Source of the DNA: an uncultured Oscillospiraceae bacterium
GTDB taxonomy: Bacteria; Bacillota; Clostridia; Oscillospirales; Ruminococcaceae
Assembly: GCA_900542145.1 (NCBI GenBank)
Contig: UQMF01000003.1
Span: 62,001 to 126,000, forward strand
Direction of reading: 5' to 3'
DNA: 64,000 bases
Below, piece after piece: positions 56,505 through 64,000 of the stretch. The notes beneath the pieces were generated by a model, which worked only from the letters and a program-made list of their open reading frames with translations, did not search any database and was not told the origin of the DNA. A program made the position numbers and the translations under genes. Position 1 is the first letter of the stretch; every line of letters starts with the position of its first letter.

Positions 56505-58391
56505 TTATACCTTGCAGTAAATTACCGCGTAATCGAACGGTGCTACCTGCACCTTTCCGTCCTTTATTCCCCTGCCGTAGCGGTCGAACGCCGGCACGAA
56601 ATCATAGAACATGTCAGTCTTGTCGTTGACTATCTCAAACGTATGCCCACGGGTGCTCTTGTTCAGGTAGATTATCGCGGCTTCACGGGTTATCTTGTCG
56701 TAGCGCGCGAATACGCACACGTTGTCGTCCACCTCAATGAACATCATGTGTCCCTGCTCGAAGGCGTGAGTGCCCTTGCGGATAACTCCCAGCTGGCGCG
56801 TGAACTCGATCAGGTCGAGATTCTCGTTCCCCCACGGATAACACCGGCGGTTGAACGGGTCGCGGTAGCCCTCCATGCCTGCCTCGTCGCCGTAATACAC
56901 CGACGGGATACCCGGCAGGAAGAACTGAAGCACCATCGCGCACTTCATCAGCGAAATCCCGTACATGTACTGCTGCCCGTTGAGGTAGCGCTCCGCCTGC
57001 CAGTCCTTGCCGTTCCAGCCGATATCATCTCCGGCAAGCCTCGTCAGAGCACGCTCCGTGTCGTGGGTGGAGAGGAAGTTCATCAGCATGTCTATCGCAG
57101 GCTTCGGATAGTGGTCGAGAATTGTCATCACGCTGTCCGTGAACGCCTTTGCGTCCGCGTACTTGACGTAGTTCAGGATAGCCTCCTTGAACGGGTAGTT
57201 CATTACGCTGTCCAGCTGTCCGCCGTTGAGGTAGCGGCGGCGCACGCCGTAGCTCTCCTTGTTGGAGGCGTCCTCCCAGACCTCGCCGTAGACTATCTTG
57301 TCGCCGCCCATTCCCTTGACCGCCTTGTTGATGTTGTCAAGGAATTCGTCCGGCAGTTCGTCCGCAACGTCCAGTCGCCAGCCCTGCGCGCCTAACGCTA
57401 TCCACTTCTGGAGTATTCCGCCCTCGCCGCAGATGTACTTCGTGTAGTCCGGGTTGTTCTCGTTTACGTTGGGCAGGGTCGTGATCCCCCACCAGCTCTC
57501 GTATCTGTCCGGGTAGCCCGTGAAGCTGTACCACGGGAAGTAGGGGCTGTTGCGGTCGCGATAGGCTCCGGTGTGGTCGCCGTATCTGCCGAACTTGTTG
57601 AAGTAGATGGAATCCGCGCCGGTGTGCGAGAACACTCCGTCCAGGATAACGCTGATTCCCATTTCCTTCGCCTTTTCGCACAGCTCCCTGAAATCCTCCT
57701 CGGTGCCGAGCATGGGATCAATCTTCTCGTAGTTCGCGGTGTTGTAGCGGTGGTTCTCGTGCGCCTCGAAAATCGGATTCAGATACAGCACGGTGGTGCC
57801 CAGGCTCTTGATGTAGGGCAGCTTCTCGATGATTCCCCGAAGGTCGCCGCCGAAGTAGTCGTTGTTGCGGACAACGCCCTTCTCGTCCGGCTTGTAGTAG
57901 GGCGTGGCGTTCCAGTCATCGCGGATAATGCGGTCGGAGGGAACTCCCTCGTGCTCCACTCCGCTCCTGCAGAATCTGTCCGGGAATATCTGGTACATGA
58001 TTCCGCCGCGTATGAACAGCGGAGTATACAGATTATCATCAAATACCGTCAGCTGGAAAAGATCCTCGCCCTCGAACACGCCCTCGAAAGCGCCGCGGCG
58101 CTTGATGTAGCGCCGTCTGCCGTCAAGAACGCAGGTGAAGTAGTAGTGGTGCAGTCCCACGTTGTTCGGGGTGAAGCAGCAGGAATAGATATTGTCGTCG
58201 CCGCTCTCGTCCTGGAGTATCAGCTCGATGAAGCGCTCCTTGTACCCCGGGCGGAACATGACGAGGGTCAGGTCTTTCACCGCCATGCTCTTGGGGAATC
58301 GCAGGTTGTAAATACTCGGCTGTCCCTTGCGCAGTGCGCCGAACGGGTGCTTGTAGCTGCTGTCGAAGCAGTCAAAAATCGGTTTTCCCAT
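56505..58391 (-). CDS. GH13 alpha-glycosidase, neopullulanase-like
   Basis: The protein has 628 residues. The first ~115 form a beta-rich starch-binding-like N-domain (CBM34 type), then the GH13 barrel. Catalytic residues are the nucleophile Asp341 in GWRLDVADE, the acid/base Glu370 in VYGEVWED and Asp444 in FLSTHDTER. DGVFSHTGADS (251-261) is region I/II. There is no signal peptide, so it acts inside the cell on maltodextrin or glycogen limit dextrins. It lies beside glycogen phosphorylase on the same strand but behind a terminator. The start at 58391 follows AAGGAG. Confidence 0.92.
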   Translation of the reverse strand: MGKPIFDCFDSSYKHPFGALRKGQPSIYNLRFPKSMAVKDLTLVMFRPGYKERFIELILQDESGDDNIYSCCFTPNNVGLHHYYFTCVLDGRRRYIKRRGAFEGVFEGEDLFQLTVFDDNLYTPLFIRGGIMYQIFPDRFCRSGVEHEGVPSDRIIRDDWNATPYYKPDEKGVVRNNDYFGGDLRGIIEKLPYIKSLGTTVLYLNPIFEAHENHRYNTANYEKIDPMLGTEEDFRELCEKAKEMGISVILDGVFSHTGADSIYFNKFGRYGDHTGAYRDRNSPYFPWYSFTGYPDRYESWWGITTLPNVNENNPDYTKYICGEGGILQKWIALGAQGWRLDVADELPDEFLDNINKAVKGMGGDKIVYGEVWEDASNKESYGVRRRYLNGGQLDSVMNYPFKEAILNYVKYADAKAFTDSVMTILDHYPKPAIDMLMNFLSTHDTERALTRLAGDDIGWNGKDWQAERYLNGQQYMYGISLMKCAMVLQFFLPGIPSVYYGDEAGMEGYRDPFNRRCYPWGNENLDLIEFTRQLGVIRKGTHAFEQGHMMFIEVDDNVCVFARYDKITREAAIIYLNKSTRGHTFEIVNDKTDMFYDFVPAFDRYGRGIKDGKVQVAPFDYAVIYCKV

Positions 58392-58417
58392 TGAAATCTC
58401 CTTATCGTACGATACAG

Positions 58418-58460
58418 AAAAAGGCGGTCTGCCGCAGCCGAAAAGCCGCGGCATGCCGCC
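58418..58460 (-). terminator. Terminator between glgP and the GH13 gene
   Basis: On the - strand GGCGGCATGCCGC pairs with GCGGCAGACCGCC, followed by TTTTTCTG. A smaller AAAGGC/GCCTTT hairpin lies closer to the glgP stop (58478-58497). Confidence 0.8.
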
Positions 58461-58510
58461 TGATTATTACTGATAACAAAGGCGCCTGCGTGCCTTTATT
58501 CAAAGTCTGA

Positions 58511-60907
58511 TCACTTGAGGTTCCAGATATCCCTTGCGTAGTCGGTAACAGCGCGGTCAGCAGAGAATCTGCCTGCGCCGGCGATGTTGTACAGGGACTT
58601 CTTGTTCCAGTCAAGCTGGTTCTTGTAAACCTCGCTGATGTAGTGCTGGGTTCCCCTGTAGCTGTCGAAATCCGCCAGAGCCATGTAGAAATCCTTGTTT
58701 CTGATGGAGTTTGCGACTTCCTCGAAGGTGGCGCCGTTGATTCCGTTGTACATGCGGGACAGTACATCGCGGATAACCTGGCTGTTGTTGATGTAGTCTT
58801 CGGGACGGTAGCCCTTCATGCGCAGCTCGTTCACCTCGGGGGTTCTCATGCCGAAGATGAAGATGTTGTCGGTGCCGACAGCCTCGTGGATCTCGACATT
58901 CGCACCATCGTAGGTTCCGAGAGTCAGCGCGCCGTTAAGCATGAGCTTCATGTTACCGGTACCGGAAGCCTCAGTACCTGCCAGGGAGATCTGCTCGGAG
59001 ATCTCAGCCGCCGGCATGAGTATCTCGGACAGGGTAACGCGGTAATCCTCCAGGAATACGACGGAGAGCTTCTCGCGGATCTTCGGGTTGTGCTTGATCT
59101 CCTCGCCGATGCACCAGATCATCTTGATGATCTGCTTGGCGATGTAGTATCCGGGAGCGGCCTTGGAAGCGAAGATGTATGTCTTGGGAACAAAGTCAGC
59201 GTTCGGATTCTGGAGCAGGTAGTTATAGTCAGCGATGATGTTCATCGCGTTCAGCTGCTGGCGCTTATATTCGTGCAGGCGCTTTACCTGAACATCAAAG
59301 ATGGAATCCAGGTTCAGCTTTGTGCCGGTGGTCTTTTCAACATACTCAGCGAACGCCTGCTTGTTCTGCTTCTTGATCTTGCCGAGCTGCTCAAGTACGT
59401 TCTTGTCGTTAGCGAACACCTGGAACTTGATAAGCTCTGCGGCATCTTTCTTGAAGCCGTCGCCGATGCACTGTGACAGCAGGTCGGTGAGTCCCTGATT
59501 GCTCTGGAGCAGCCATCTTCTGTAGGCGATACCATTTGTGACATTCTTGAACTGGGAGGGTCTGTCGAGAGCCTGGAGTCTGAATATGTCGTCCTTGATG
59601 ATCTGGCTGTGCAGCTTAGATACGCCGTTTACGCTGTGGGAAGCAGCGCAGCAGAGATATGCCATGTGGATCTTGCCGTCCTGGATAATGGACATCTTGG
59701 AAACCCTGTCGCTGTCCTGGGTCCTGTTGAACAGATCCTCGCAGTAGCGGCGGTTGATCTCGCAGATGATGGAGTAGATTCTCGGGAGGATCTTCTCAAC
59801 AAGGTTCTGATCCCACTTCTCAAGCGCTTCCGCCATAACGGTGTGGTTGGTGTAAGCGAAGGTGTTGGTAACGATGTGCCATGCCTGCTCCCAGCCGTAG
59901 CCGCAGTCGTCGAGGAGGATTCTCATCAGCTCGGGGATAGCGAGGGTGGGGTGAGTATCGTTGATGTGGATAGCTACCTTCTCGTGGAAGTTCTCCAGTG
60001 TGCCGTATACGTTCATGTGGCGCATTACGATATCGCCGACGGAGGCAGCGCACATGAAGTACTGCTGGCGCAGACGGAGCGCCTTGCCCTCGAGGTGGTT
60101 ATCGTTAGGATAGAGCACCTTGGAGATGGCGTGTGCGATATTGTTCGCGCCCATAGCCTTAGCGTAATCTCCGGTATTGAAGCTGCCCATATCGAAGGAC
60201 ATGCTCTCAGCGCTCCACAGGCGCAGCTTGGAAACGCCCTTGCTGTCGTAGCCGGAAACGTACATATCATAAGGAACAGCGTTTACTGTAGTGTAGTTGA
60301 CATGCTCAAGGTGGTGGTAGTTATCCTCCCAGTACTCGTTGATCTGACCGTCGAAGTGTACCTCGATAGCCTGGTCGGGAACCGGAACCAGCCATGCGCC
60401 GCCGCCGGGGAGCCAGTTATCGGGAAGCTCTGTCTGCCAGCCGTCAACGATCTTCTGCTTGAAGATACCGTACTCGTAACGGATAGAGTAACCGGTAGCA
60501 GGATAGTCACAGGTAGCAAGTCCGTCCATGTAGCATGCTGCGAGTCTGCCCAGACCGCCGTTGCCAAGACCTGCGTCCGGCTCTTCATCGTAAACGCTGT
60601 CGATCTTGATGCCCATATCCTTGAGGGCGTCAGCGGCAACGTCCTGCATGCCGAGGTTGTACAGGGAGGTCTTGAGGGAACGTCCCATCAGGAACTCCAT
60701 GGAGAGGTAATAAACCTGCTTCCTGCCCTTGGAGTTGCAGTCGCGCATGAAGTCGTGGCGCTTTTCCTTGAGGTAGTTCACAACGATAGAGGAAAGTGCG
60801 CGGTAAACCTGCGTGATGGTCGCGTTCTGCGCGTCAGTTCTGAAGTCGAATTCGAGTATGCCGTCGAGCTGTCTTTTCAGCTCCTCCTTAGTAAACGGAG
60901 ATGTCAT
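58511..60907 (-). CDS. glgP: Glycogen/starch/alpha-glucan phosphorylase
   Basis: The 798-residue protein is of family length. It has VYYLSMEFLMGRSLKTSLYN, EPDAGLGNGGLGRLAACYMD, and the PLP-Lys region EASGTGNMKLMLNGALTLGT followed by YDGANVEI. It releases glucose 1-phosphate from glycogen or maltodextrin. The neighbouring GH13 enzyme would handle branches or short chains, so the pair mobilises storage glucan. The start follows AAAGGGG by 12 bases. Confidence 0.96.
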   Translation of the reverse strand: MTSPFTKEELKRQLDGILEFDFRTDAQNATITQVYRALSSIVVNYLKEKRHDFMRDCNSKGRKQVYYLSMEFLMGRSLKTSLYNLGMQDVAADALKDMGIKIDSVYDEEPDAGLGNGGLGRLAACYMDGLATCDYPATGYSIRYEYGIFKQKIVDGWQTELPDNWLPGGGAWLVPVPDQAIEVHFDGQINEYWEDNYHHLEHVNYTTVNAVPYDMYVSGYDSKGVSKLRLWSAESMSFDMGSFNTGDYAKAMGANNIAHAISKVLYPNDNHLEGKALRLRQQYFMCAASVGDIVMRHMNVYGTLENFHEKVAIHINDTHPTLAIPELMRILLDDCGYGWEQAWHIVTNTFAYTNHTVMAEALEKWDQNLVEKILPRIYSIICEINRRYCEDLFNRTQDSDRVSKMSIIQDGKIHMAYLCCAASHSVNGVSKLHSQIIKDDIFRLQALDRPSQFKNVTNGIAYRRWLLQSNQGLTDLLSQCIGDGFKKDAAELIKFQVFANDKNVLEQLGKIKKQNKQAFAEYVEKTTGTKLNLDSIFDVQVKRLHEYKRQQLNAMNIIADYNYLLQNPNADFVPKTYIFASKAAPGYYIAKQIIKMIWCIGEEIKHNPKIREKLSVVFLEDYRVTLSEILMPAAEISEQISLAGTEASGTGNMKLMLNGALTLGTYDGANVEIHEAVGTDNIFIFGMRTPEVNELRMKGYRPEDYINNSQVIRDVLSRMYNGINGATFEEVANSIRNKDFYMALADFDSYRGTQHYISEVYKNQLDWNKKSLYNIAGAGRFSADRAVTDYARDIWNLK

Positions 60908-60970
60908 CTGATAGTTACCCCTTTCATATACACGGCGCTTTGCACCTTTAGCTATTTTACACCATTTATC

Positions 60971-60999
60971 ATTATACTATTTTTCCGCAGAAATTTCAA
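60971..60999 (-). promoter_or_regulatory. Promoter for glgP
   Basis: On the - strand: TTGAAA (60994-60999), 17-base spacer, TATAAT (60971-60976). The rest of the gap to 61174 is AT-rich, then holds a GGAGCG/CGCTCC hairpin (about 61136-61157) past the PHP gene. Confidence 0.82.
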
Positions 61000-61174
61000 G
61001 GTTTATGCGCAATAAACGTGAAATATAACAATAGTAACCTATTGAGTTTGATTAATTTAGACAATTTTTATAGTAATATTTGGTACAATTTACGAAGATA
61101 ATAGACGATTCCGGAAATGCGTCTGATAATCCACGGAGCGTGCCGCAATGCGCTCCGCCGGGACTCCCGTAAAA

Positions 61175-61864
61175 TCACACGGGGAGAGTCCGCTGACGTG
61201 GGTAGACCTTACCCTCCCGGAGCAGCCGGAGGTAATCCTCCGGACCGTTTATAGGCTCCGGGACGTCGATTCCGCCGCCGAAAAGCCTGTCCAGATGGTG
61301 GCTGTCGGAGCCGCCGGTCTTTATCAGCCCGTAGCTGTCTGCATAGAGCTTCGCGCGCTCGTTATAGAGCTTCCTGGGGTCGTGGCTGGCGTTGATGACC
61401 TCCACCGCGTCAATGTCGTGGGGGTAAAGGCTGATGTGGTGGATATAGGTGTCGTCCCGGAAGGGGTGCGCGTGGACTATACAGCAGCCCATGTCGCGCA
61501 GTCCGCGGAACAGCTCGCGCTCGTCCATCTCCATGAGGGCGTGCTCGTTCTTCTTCATCCACTCCTTGGTCATGCCGTAGATGAGGAAATCCGCGTTGTA
61601 CACAGTGAATTCACACCCGAACCACACCTTCAGTCCGATCTGGTCGCCGACCTCCTTGGCGTGCTCGTATCCCAGGAAGTACCTGTCGATACGCTCCTCC
61701 CAGGGAAGGTCCCGGGGAACTGCGGTGTTCGCGTTGAAGAAGTGGTCCGTCACGAAGATACCGTCGTAGCCGGCTTCCTTATGCGCCCTCGCCATATCCG
61801 CCGCCGGCGCGCTGGAGCAGGCGCTGCCCTCCTTCGTGTGCATGTGGGTTTCGTATTTGAACAT
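61175..61864 (-). CDS. PHP-domain phosphoesterase-like protein
   Basis: The 229-residue protein has PHP metal-site motifs in order: THMHTKEGSACSSA (first His pair), GYDGIFVTDHFFN (Asp-His), FGCEFTVY (Glu), IVHAHPFRDD (His) and GGSDSHHLDRL (Asp-x-His). Such proteins hydrolyse phosphate esters, for example histidinol phosphate or nucleotide phosphates. The substrate is not deducible. Single gene with its own promoter; the start follows GGGAGGTAAC. Confidence 0.88.
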   Translation of the reverse strand: MFKYETHMHTKEGSACSSAPAADMARAHKEAGYDGIFVTDHFFNANTAVPRDLPWEERIDRYFLGYEHAKEVGDQIGLKVWFGCEFTVYNADFLIYGMTKEWMKKNEHALMEMDERELFRGLRDMGCCIVHAHPFRDDTYIHHISLYPHDIDAVEVINASHDPRKLYNERAKLYADSYGLIKTGGSDSHHLDRLFGGGIDVPEPINGPEDYLRLLREGKVYPRQRTLPV

Positions 61865-61895
61865 TTCGTTACCTCCCGTTGTTGTTCTGCATTAC

Positions 61896-61924
61896 ATTGT
61901 ATCACAATCCCGGGGATTTTGCAA
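61896..61924 (-). promoter_or_regulatory. Promoter for the PHP gene
   Basis: On the - strand: TTGCAA (61919-61924), 17-base spacer, TACAAT (61896-61901). Confidence 0.75.
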
Positions 61925-61933
61925 GGTTGGGGG

Positions 61934-61964
61934 AAAAGAAAAGTCCCCACCGTTTCCGATGGGG
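61934..61964 (-). terminator. Terminator after the zinc-finger pair, GAAA-tetraloop hairpin
   Basis: On the - strand CCCCATCG-GAAA-CGGTGGGG (61945-61964) is followed by ACTTTTCTTTT. The same hairpin recurs at 63245-63264. Confidence 0.88.
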
Positions 61965-61971
61965 AGATCTC

Positions 61972-62598
61972 TTATTTGAGTTTGTATCCGCAGCCGCCGC
62001 AGAAGCCTACGCTTTCGTCATTCTGAAATTCGCACACGGGGCACACGATGATCCTCTGGATACGTTCGCGGTCATCGTCCGGGACCCTGGGCTTGCCGCA
62101 CCTTGCGCACCTGGAATCCGCCGCCGTATTTCCGTACAGGCAGGAGTCGCAGTACCACTCTATCTTTCTTTCCGGTTCACTCGCGGCGCTGTTCTCTGTG
62201 ATTACCCGGGCAGGATCTATCTTCTGGAATTTCTCGCCGCTATCTCCGGAACCCGCCCTGAGCAGCTGAAGCTGAACCGACATCTCTTTCAGCTGCGCGT
62301 GAAGCTCATCGACCTCTGACTGCAGCTCCCTGTTCTCCTTGTTGAGCGACTTGTTGTCGTTCCTGTCCTCCTTGGAGTTCCTGCCGCTGGCTATAACGTT
62401 TTTCGACATCTCCACGAGCATTCCCCAAAACGAGTGAAACACCAGGATCACAAAAGACGCCACCAGAACGATCCCGATCTGCTCTTCGTTAGACATCGAC
62501 TTACAGAACTGCGAAACGAAAATAATAACTCCGCCGATCCACGCCACAAGGCTGACAAAAAGCAGACCGCTGTTTAAACCTGACCAGAAAGAACGCAT
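61972..62598 (-). CDS. Membrane protein with C-terminal RanBP2-like zinc finger and zinc ribbon
   Basis: The protein has 208 residues. Two membrane helices (about 8-28 and 42-62) are followed by a coiled coil (about 80-115), then a RanBP2-like finger WYCDSCLYGNTAADSRCARC and a second Cys4 ribbon CPVCEFQNDESVGFCGGCG at the end. It resembles the upstream gene in helix layout and finger type, so the two look like paralogues. The ATG at 62598 is chosen because GGAGGT precedes it; the TTG further up overlaps that site. Zinc-finger membrane proteins of this kind have no assigned role. Confidence 0.7.
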   Translation of the reverse strand: MRSFWSGLNSGLLFVSLVAWIGGVIIFVSQFCKSMSNEEQIGIVLVASFVILVFHSFWGMLVEMSKNVIASGRNSKEDRNDNKSLNKENRELQSEVDELHAQLKEMSVQLQLLRAGSGDSGEKFQKIDPARVITENSAASEPERKIEWYCDSCLYGNTAADSRCARCGKPRVPDDDRERIQRIIVCPVCEFQNDESVGFCGGCGYKLK

Positions 62599-62633
62599 AA
62601 CTACCTCCAAAATTTCTTTTGCTACTACGGCGC

Positions 62634-63089
62634 TCAGTTTCCGACTTTCGGCTTTCCGCAGCTCATGCAGTATGCGCTGCTTGCCGGATTATAGCTGTCG
62701 CACTGGCTGCACTTCCAGGGGGCGCTGTCCCCGGGATTCAGGTCTGCGTGCTTCGGGCGTCCGCAGCTCTGGCAGAACCTGCACTTCGATGAGTTCACGT
62801 TGCCGCACTCCGCGCACTTCCAGGGGGAATCCTCCAGGCTGACCTCGTCGGATTTTATGCCGAGCTTTTCCCCTATCTTTATCACATTCCTGGAGATCTC
62901 AATTATCAGTCCCCACACCAGATGAACGATCGCAACGGTCAGAATATCACTTATGTTCATCTTTATCGCATTCGGAACGCTGTTTAATGAGATCGCGGCA
63001 ACTCTTATATATGCTATCACTATAAAAGTACATATCGCAAGGCTGACAAACATCAAAACTCTGCTTATCGCTGTAAATCTTTTAAACAT
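62634..63089 (-). CDS. Membrane protein with two RanBP2-type zinc fingers
   Basis: The protein has 151 residues. Two membrane helices (about 10-30 and 45-65) precede an amphipathic segment (GLIIEISRNVIKIGEKLG). Two RanBP2-type fingers follow, each with Trp-x-Cys-x-x-Cys, a conserved Asn and Cys-x-x-Cys-Gly: WKCAECGNVNSSKCRFCQSC and WKCSQCDSYNPASSAYCMSC. Such fingers bind RNA or ubiquitin in eukaryotes; bacterial roles are unknown. First gene of a two-gene operon; the start at 63089 follows CAGGAGAT. Confidence 0.72.
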   Translation of the reverse strand: MFKRFTAISRVLMFVSLAICTFIVIAYIRVAAISLNSVPNAIKMNISDILTVAIVHLVWGLIIEISRNVIKIGEKLGIKSDEVSLEDSPWKCAECGNVNSSKCRFCQSCGRPKHADLNPGDSAPWKCSQCDSYNPASSAYCMSCGKPKVGN

Positions 63090-63128
63090 TATGATATCTC
63101 CTGTCTTTTTATAGTAAAACCTATAATA

Positions 63129-63157
63129 ATTATAAGTCTGCAACGACCTTTTGTCAA
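63129..63157 (-). promoter_or_regulatory. Promoter for the zinc-finger pair
   Basis: On the - strand: TTGACA (63152-63157), 17-base spacer, TATAAT (63129-63134), both perfect. Confidence 0.88.
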
Positions 63158-63239
63158 GTCCTTTTTTGCTATAAATTATGTGCAAAGAATATTTCGCCGA
63201 ACGGAATGACTATTTCAATGACTACGACAGGATACACAA

Positions 63240-63270
63240 AATCTCCCCACCGTTTCCGATGGGGAGAAAA
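63240..63270 (-). terminator. Second GAAA-tetraloop hairpin, distal terminator of the oxidoreductase gene
   Basis: Same hairpin as at 61945 (arms CCCCATCG and CGGTGGGG), here extended by TCTC/GAGA and followed on the - strand by ATTTTG. Confidence 0.75.
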
Positions 63271-63295
63271 TTTTATTCAATTGTTCTGCATTCCC

Positions 63296-63329
63296 CAGAG
63301 CGGGGAGATGTGCCTTTATCTCCGCTCTG
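63296..63329 (-). terminator. Proximal hairpin after the oxidoreductase gene
   Basis: CAGAGCGG(G)GAGAT (63296-63309) pairs with ATCTCCGCTCTG (63318-63329), directly past the stop. The loop reads GTGCCTTT, a sequence shared with the 56344 element. Confidence 0.7.
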
Positions 63330-64000
63330 TCAATCCTGCTTGAATTCGTCGCCGTACATATTCTGGAGTTCTACCAGGTGCTTGTACTTAGCGGCAGCAT
63401 TCTTGACAGCCTTGTCGAACAGAACGGTTGCTCTCTCGGGGTTAGCACGCATGAGGGAGTTGTAACGAACCTCTCTCATCATGAATGCCTTGTAGTCGCC
63501 TGTCGGAGCCTTGCTGTCGAGTGCGAACGGATTCTTGCCTTCGTCTGCCAGAGCCGGGTTGAAGCGGAACAGGTGCCAGTAACCAGCCTCTACAGCTTCC
63601 TTCTCGACCTGCTGAGCGATGGTCAGACCGCCCTTGATACCGTGGTTGATGCACGGTGCGTAAGCGATGATGAGGGACGGTCCGTCGTAGGCCTCAGCCT
63701 CTGCGATCGCCTTCAGGCACTGGTTCTTGTCGGCGCCCATGGAGATCTGTGCAACGTATACATAGCCGTAGTTCATTGCGATGCCTGCCAGGTCCTTCTT
63801 CTTGACGTCCTTACCGCCGGCTGCGAACTGAGCAACTGCGCCCACGTTGGTAGCCTTGGAAGCCTGTCCGCCGGTGTTGGAGTAAACCTCGGTATCGAAT
63901 ACCAGGACGTTGACGTTCTTGCCGGAAGCCAGAACGTGGTCAAGTCCGCCGTAGCCGATATCATATGCCCAGCCGTCGCCGCCGAAGATCCACTGGCTCT
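63330..64000 (-). CDS. nifJ: Pyruvate:ferredoxin oxidoreductase, C-terminal part (5' end outside window)
   Basis: The last 222 residues are visible, open to the window edge on the upstream side. The TPP/Mg-binding segment FGGDGWAYDIGYGGLDHVLA is followed by VLVFDTEVYSNTGGQASKAT, then AVAQFAAGGKDVKKKDL, VYVAQISMGADKNQ and the conserved SLIIAYAPCINHGI. The enzyme oxidises pyruvate to acetyl-CoA and CO2 with ferredoxin as acceptor, the main pyruvate route in anaerobes. The end is close to the usual length of the family C-terminus. Confidence 0.95.
   Translation of the reverse strand, partial: SQWIFGGDGWAYDIGYGGLDHVLASGKNVNVLVFDTEVYSNTGGQASKATNVGAVAQFAAGGKDVKKKDLAGIAMNYGYVYVAQISMGADKNQCLKAIAEAEAYDGPSLIIAYAPCINHGIKGGLTIAQQVEKEAVEAGYWHLFRFNPALADEGKNPFALDSKAPTGDYKAFMMREVRYNSLMRANPERATVLFDKAVKNAAAKYKHLVELQNMYGDEFKQD

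Overview
The window looks like chromosome of a low-to-mid GC Gram-positive anaerobe of the class Clostridia, most likely the Ruminococcus/Oscillospiraceae group. The basis is strong AGGAGG-type ribosome binding sites, sigma-A promoters with 17-base spacers, lipobox lipoproteins, a pyruvate:ferredoxin oxidoreductase, an L10 leader and an FMN riboswitch of Firmicutes type, and families such as DUF5662 and DUF6106-like proteins. No rRNA, tRNA, transposase, CRISPR array or prophage was recognised. Genus assignment is inference.

Bases 1-10,000: the downstream end of an extracellular contractile injection system (eCIS) locus, cut by the left window edge. It has a TolC-like helical protein (5' end missing), a Pvc16/DUF4255 tail-completion protein, a protein with a PEGA-like start, and a DUF4280 PAAR-like tip. 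A tightly packed module follows: a two-sensor membrane protein, a GNAT acetyltransferase, an ABC_sub_bind lipoprotein and the same two-sensor unit fused to an MFS permease. The cluster ends with a DUF4157 'eCIS core' protein carrying HELSH, then a terminator. A DprA-like gene lies just beyond.

10-26.9 kb: single genes and short operons. These are an EAL phosphodiesterase with a degenerate GGDEF domain, a TAXI binding lipoprotein paired with a GltS symporter and a 60-residue protein with a duplicated motif, an esterase, an ArsB/NhaD-type transporter with a structured leader RNA, a cytidylate kinase-like protein, an orphan sugar-binding lipoprotein, a split TauE/SafE pair, an FN3 secreted protein, rplJ-rplL with its L10 leader, an ElaA-like acetyltransferase and a zinc-ribbon membrane protein.

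27-46.5 kb: mostly housekeeping genes. These are carB, a Lys/Ala-rich protein with an SCP2-like domain, trmO, a TetM/EF-G-like GTPase fused to a YacP/Rae1-type NYN nuclease domain, an AcpS-like protein lacking both Mg2+ ligands, a DUF6106-like protein, proB-proA, pheS-pheT with a lipoprotein, an ABC-F ATPase and two small genes.

46.6-64 kb: a heterodimeric ABC exporter (one degenerate ATP site), a terminal-inverted-repeat element, a class A penicillin-binding protein, a DUF5662 gene, an FMN-riboswitch-controlled ECF riboflavin S component, a MATE transporter, a second repeat element flanked by a duplicated terminator, a GH13 glycosidase next to glycogen phosphorylase (glucan breakdown), a PHP phosphoesterase, two zinc-finger membrane paralogues and the 3' part of pyruvate:ferredoxin oxidoreductase. 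The strongest candidates for undescribed biology are the GTPase-nuclease fusion, the eCIS-linked sensor/binding-protein/MFS module, the TAXI-GltS-small-protein operon, the leader RNAs at 17.1 kb and 25.1 kb, and the hairpin-flanked repeat family.
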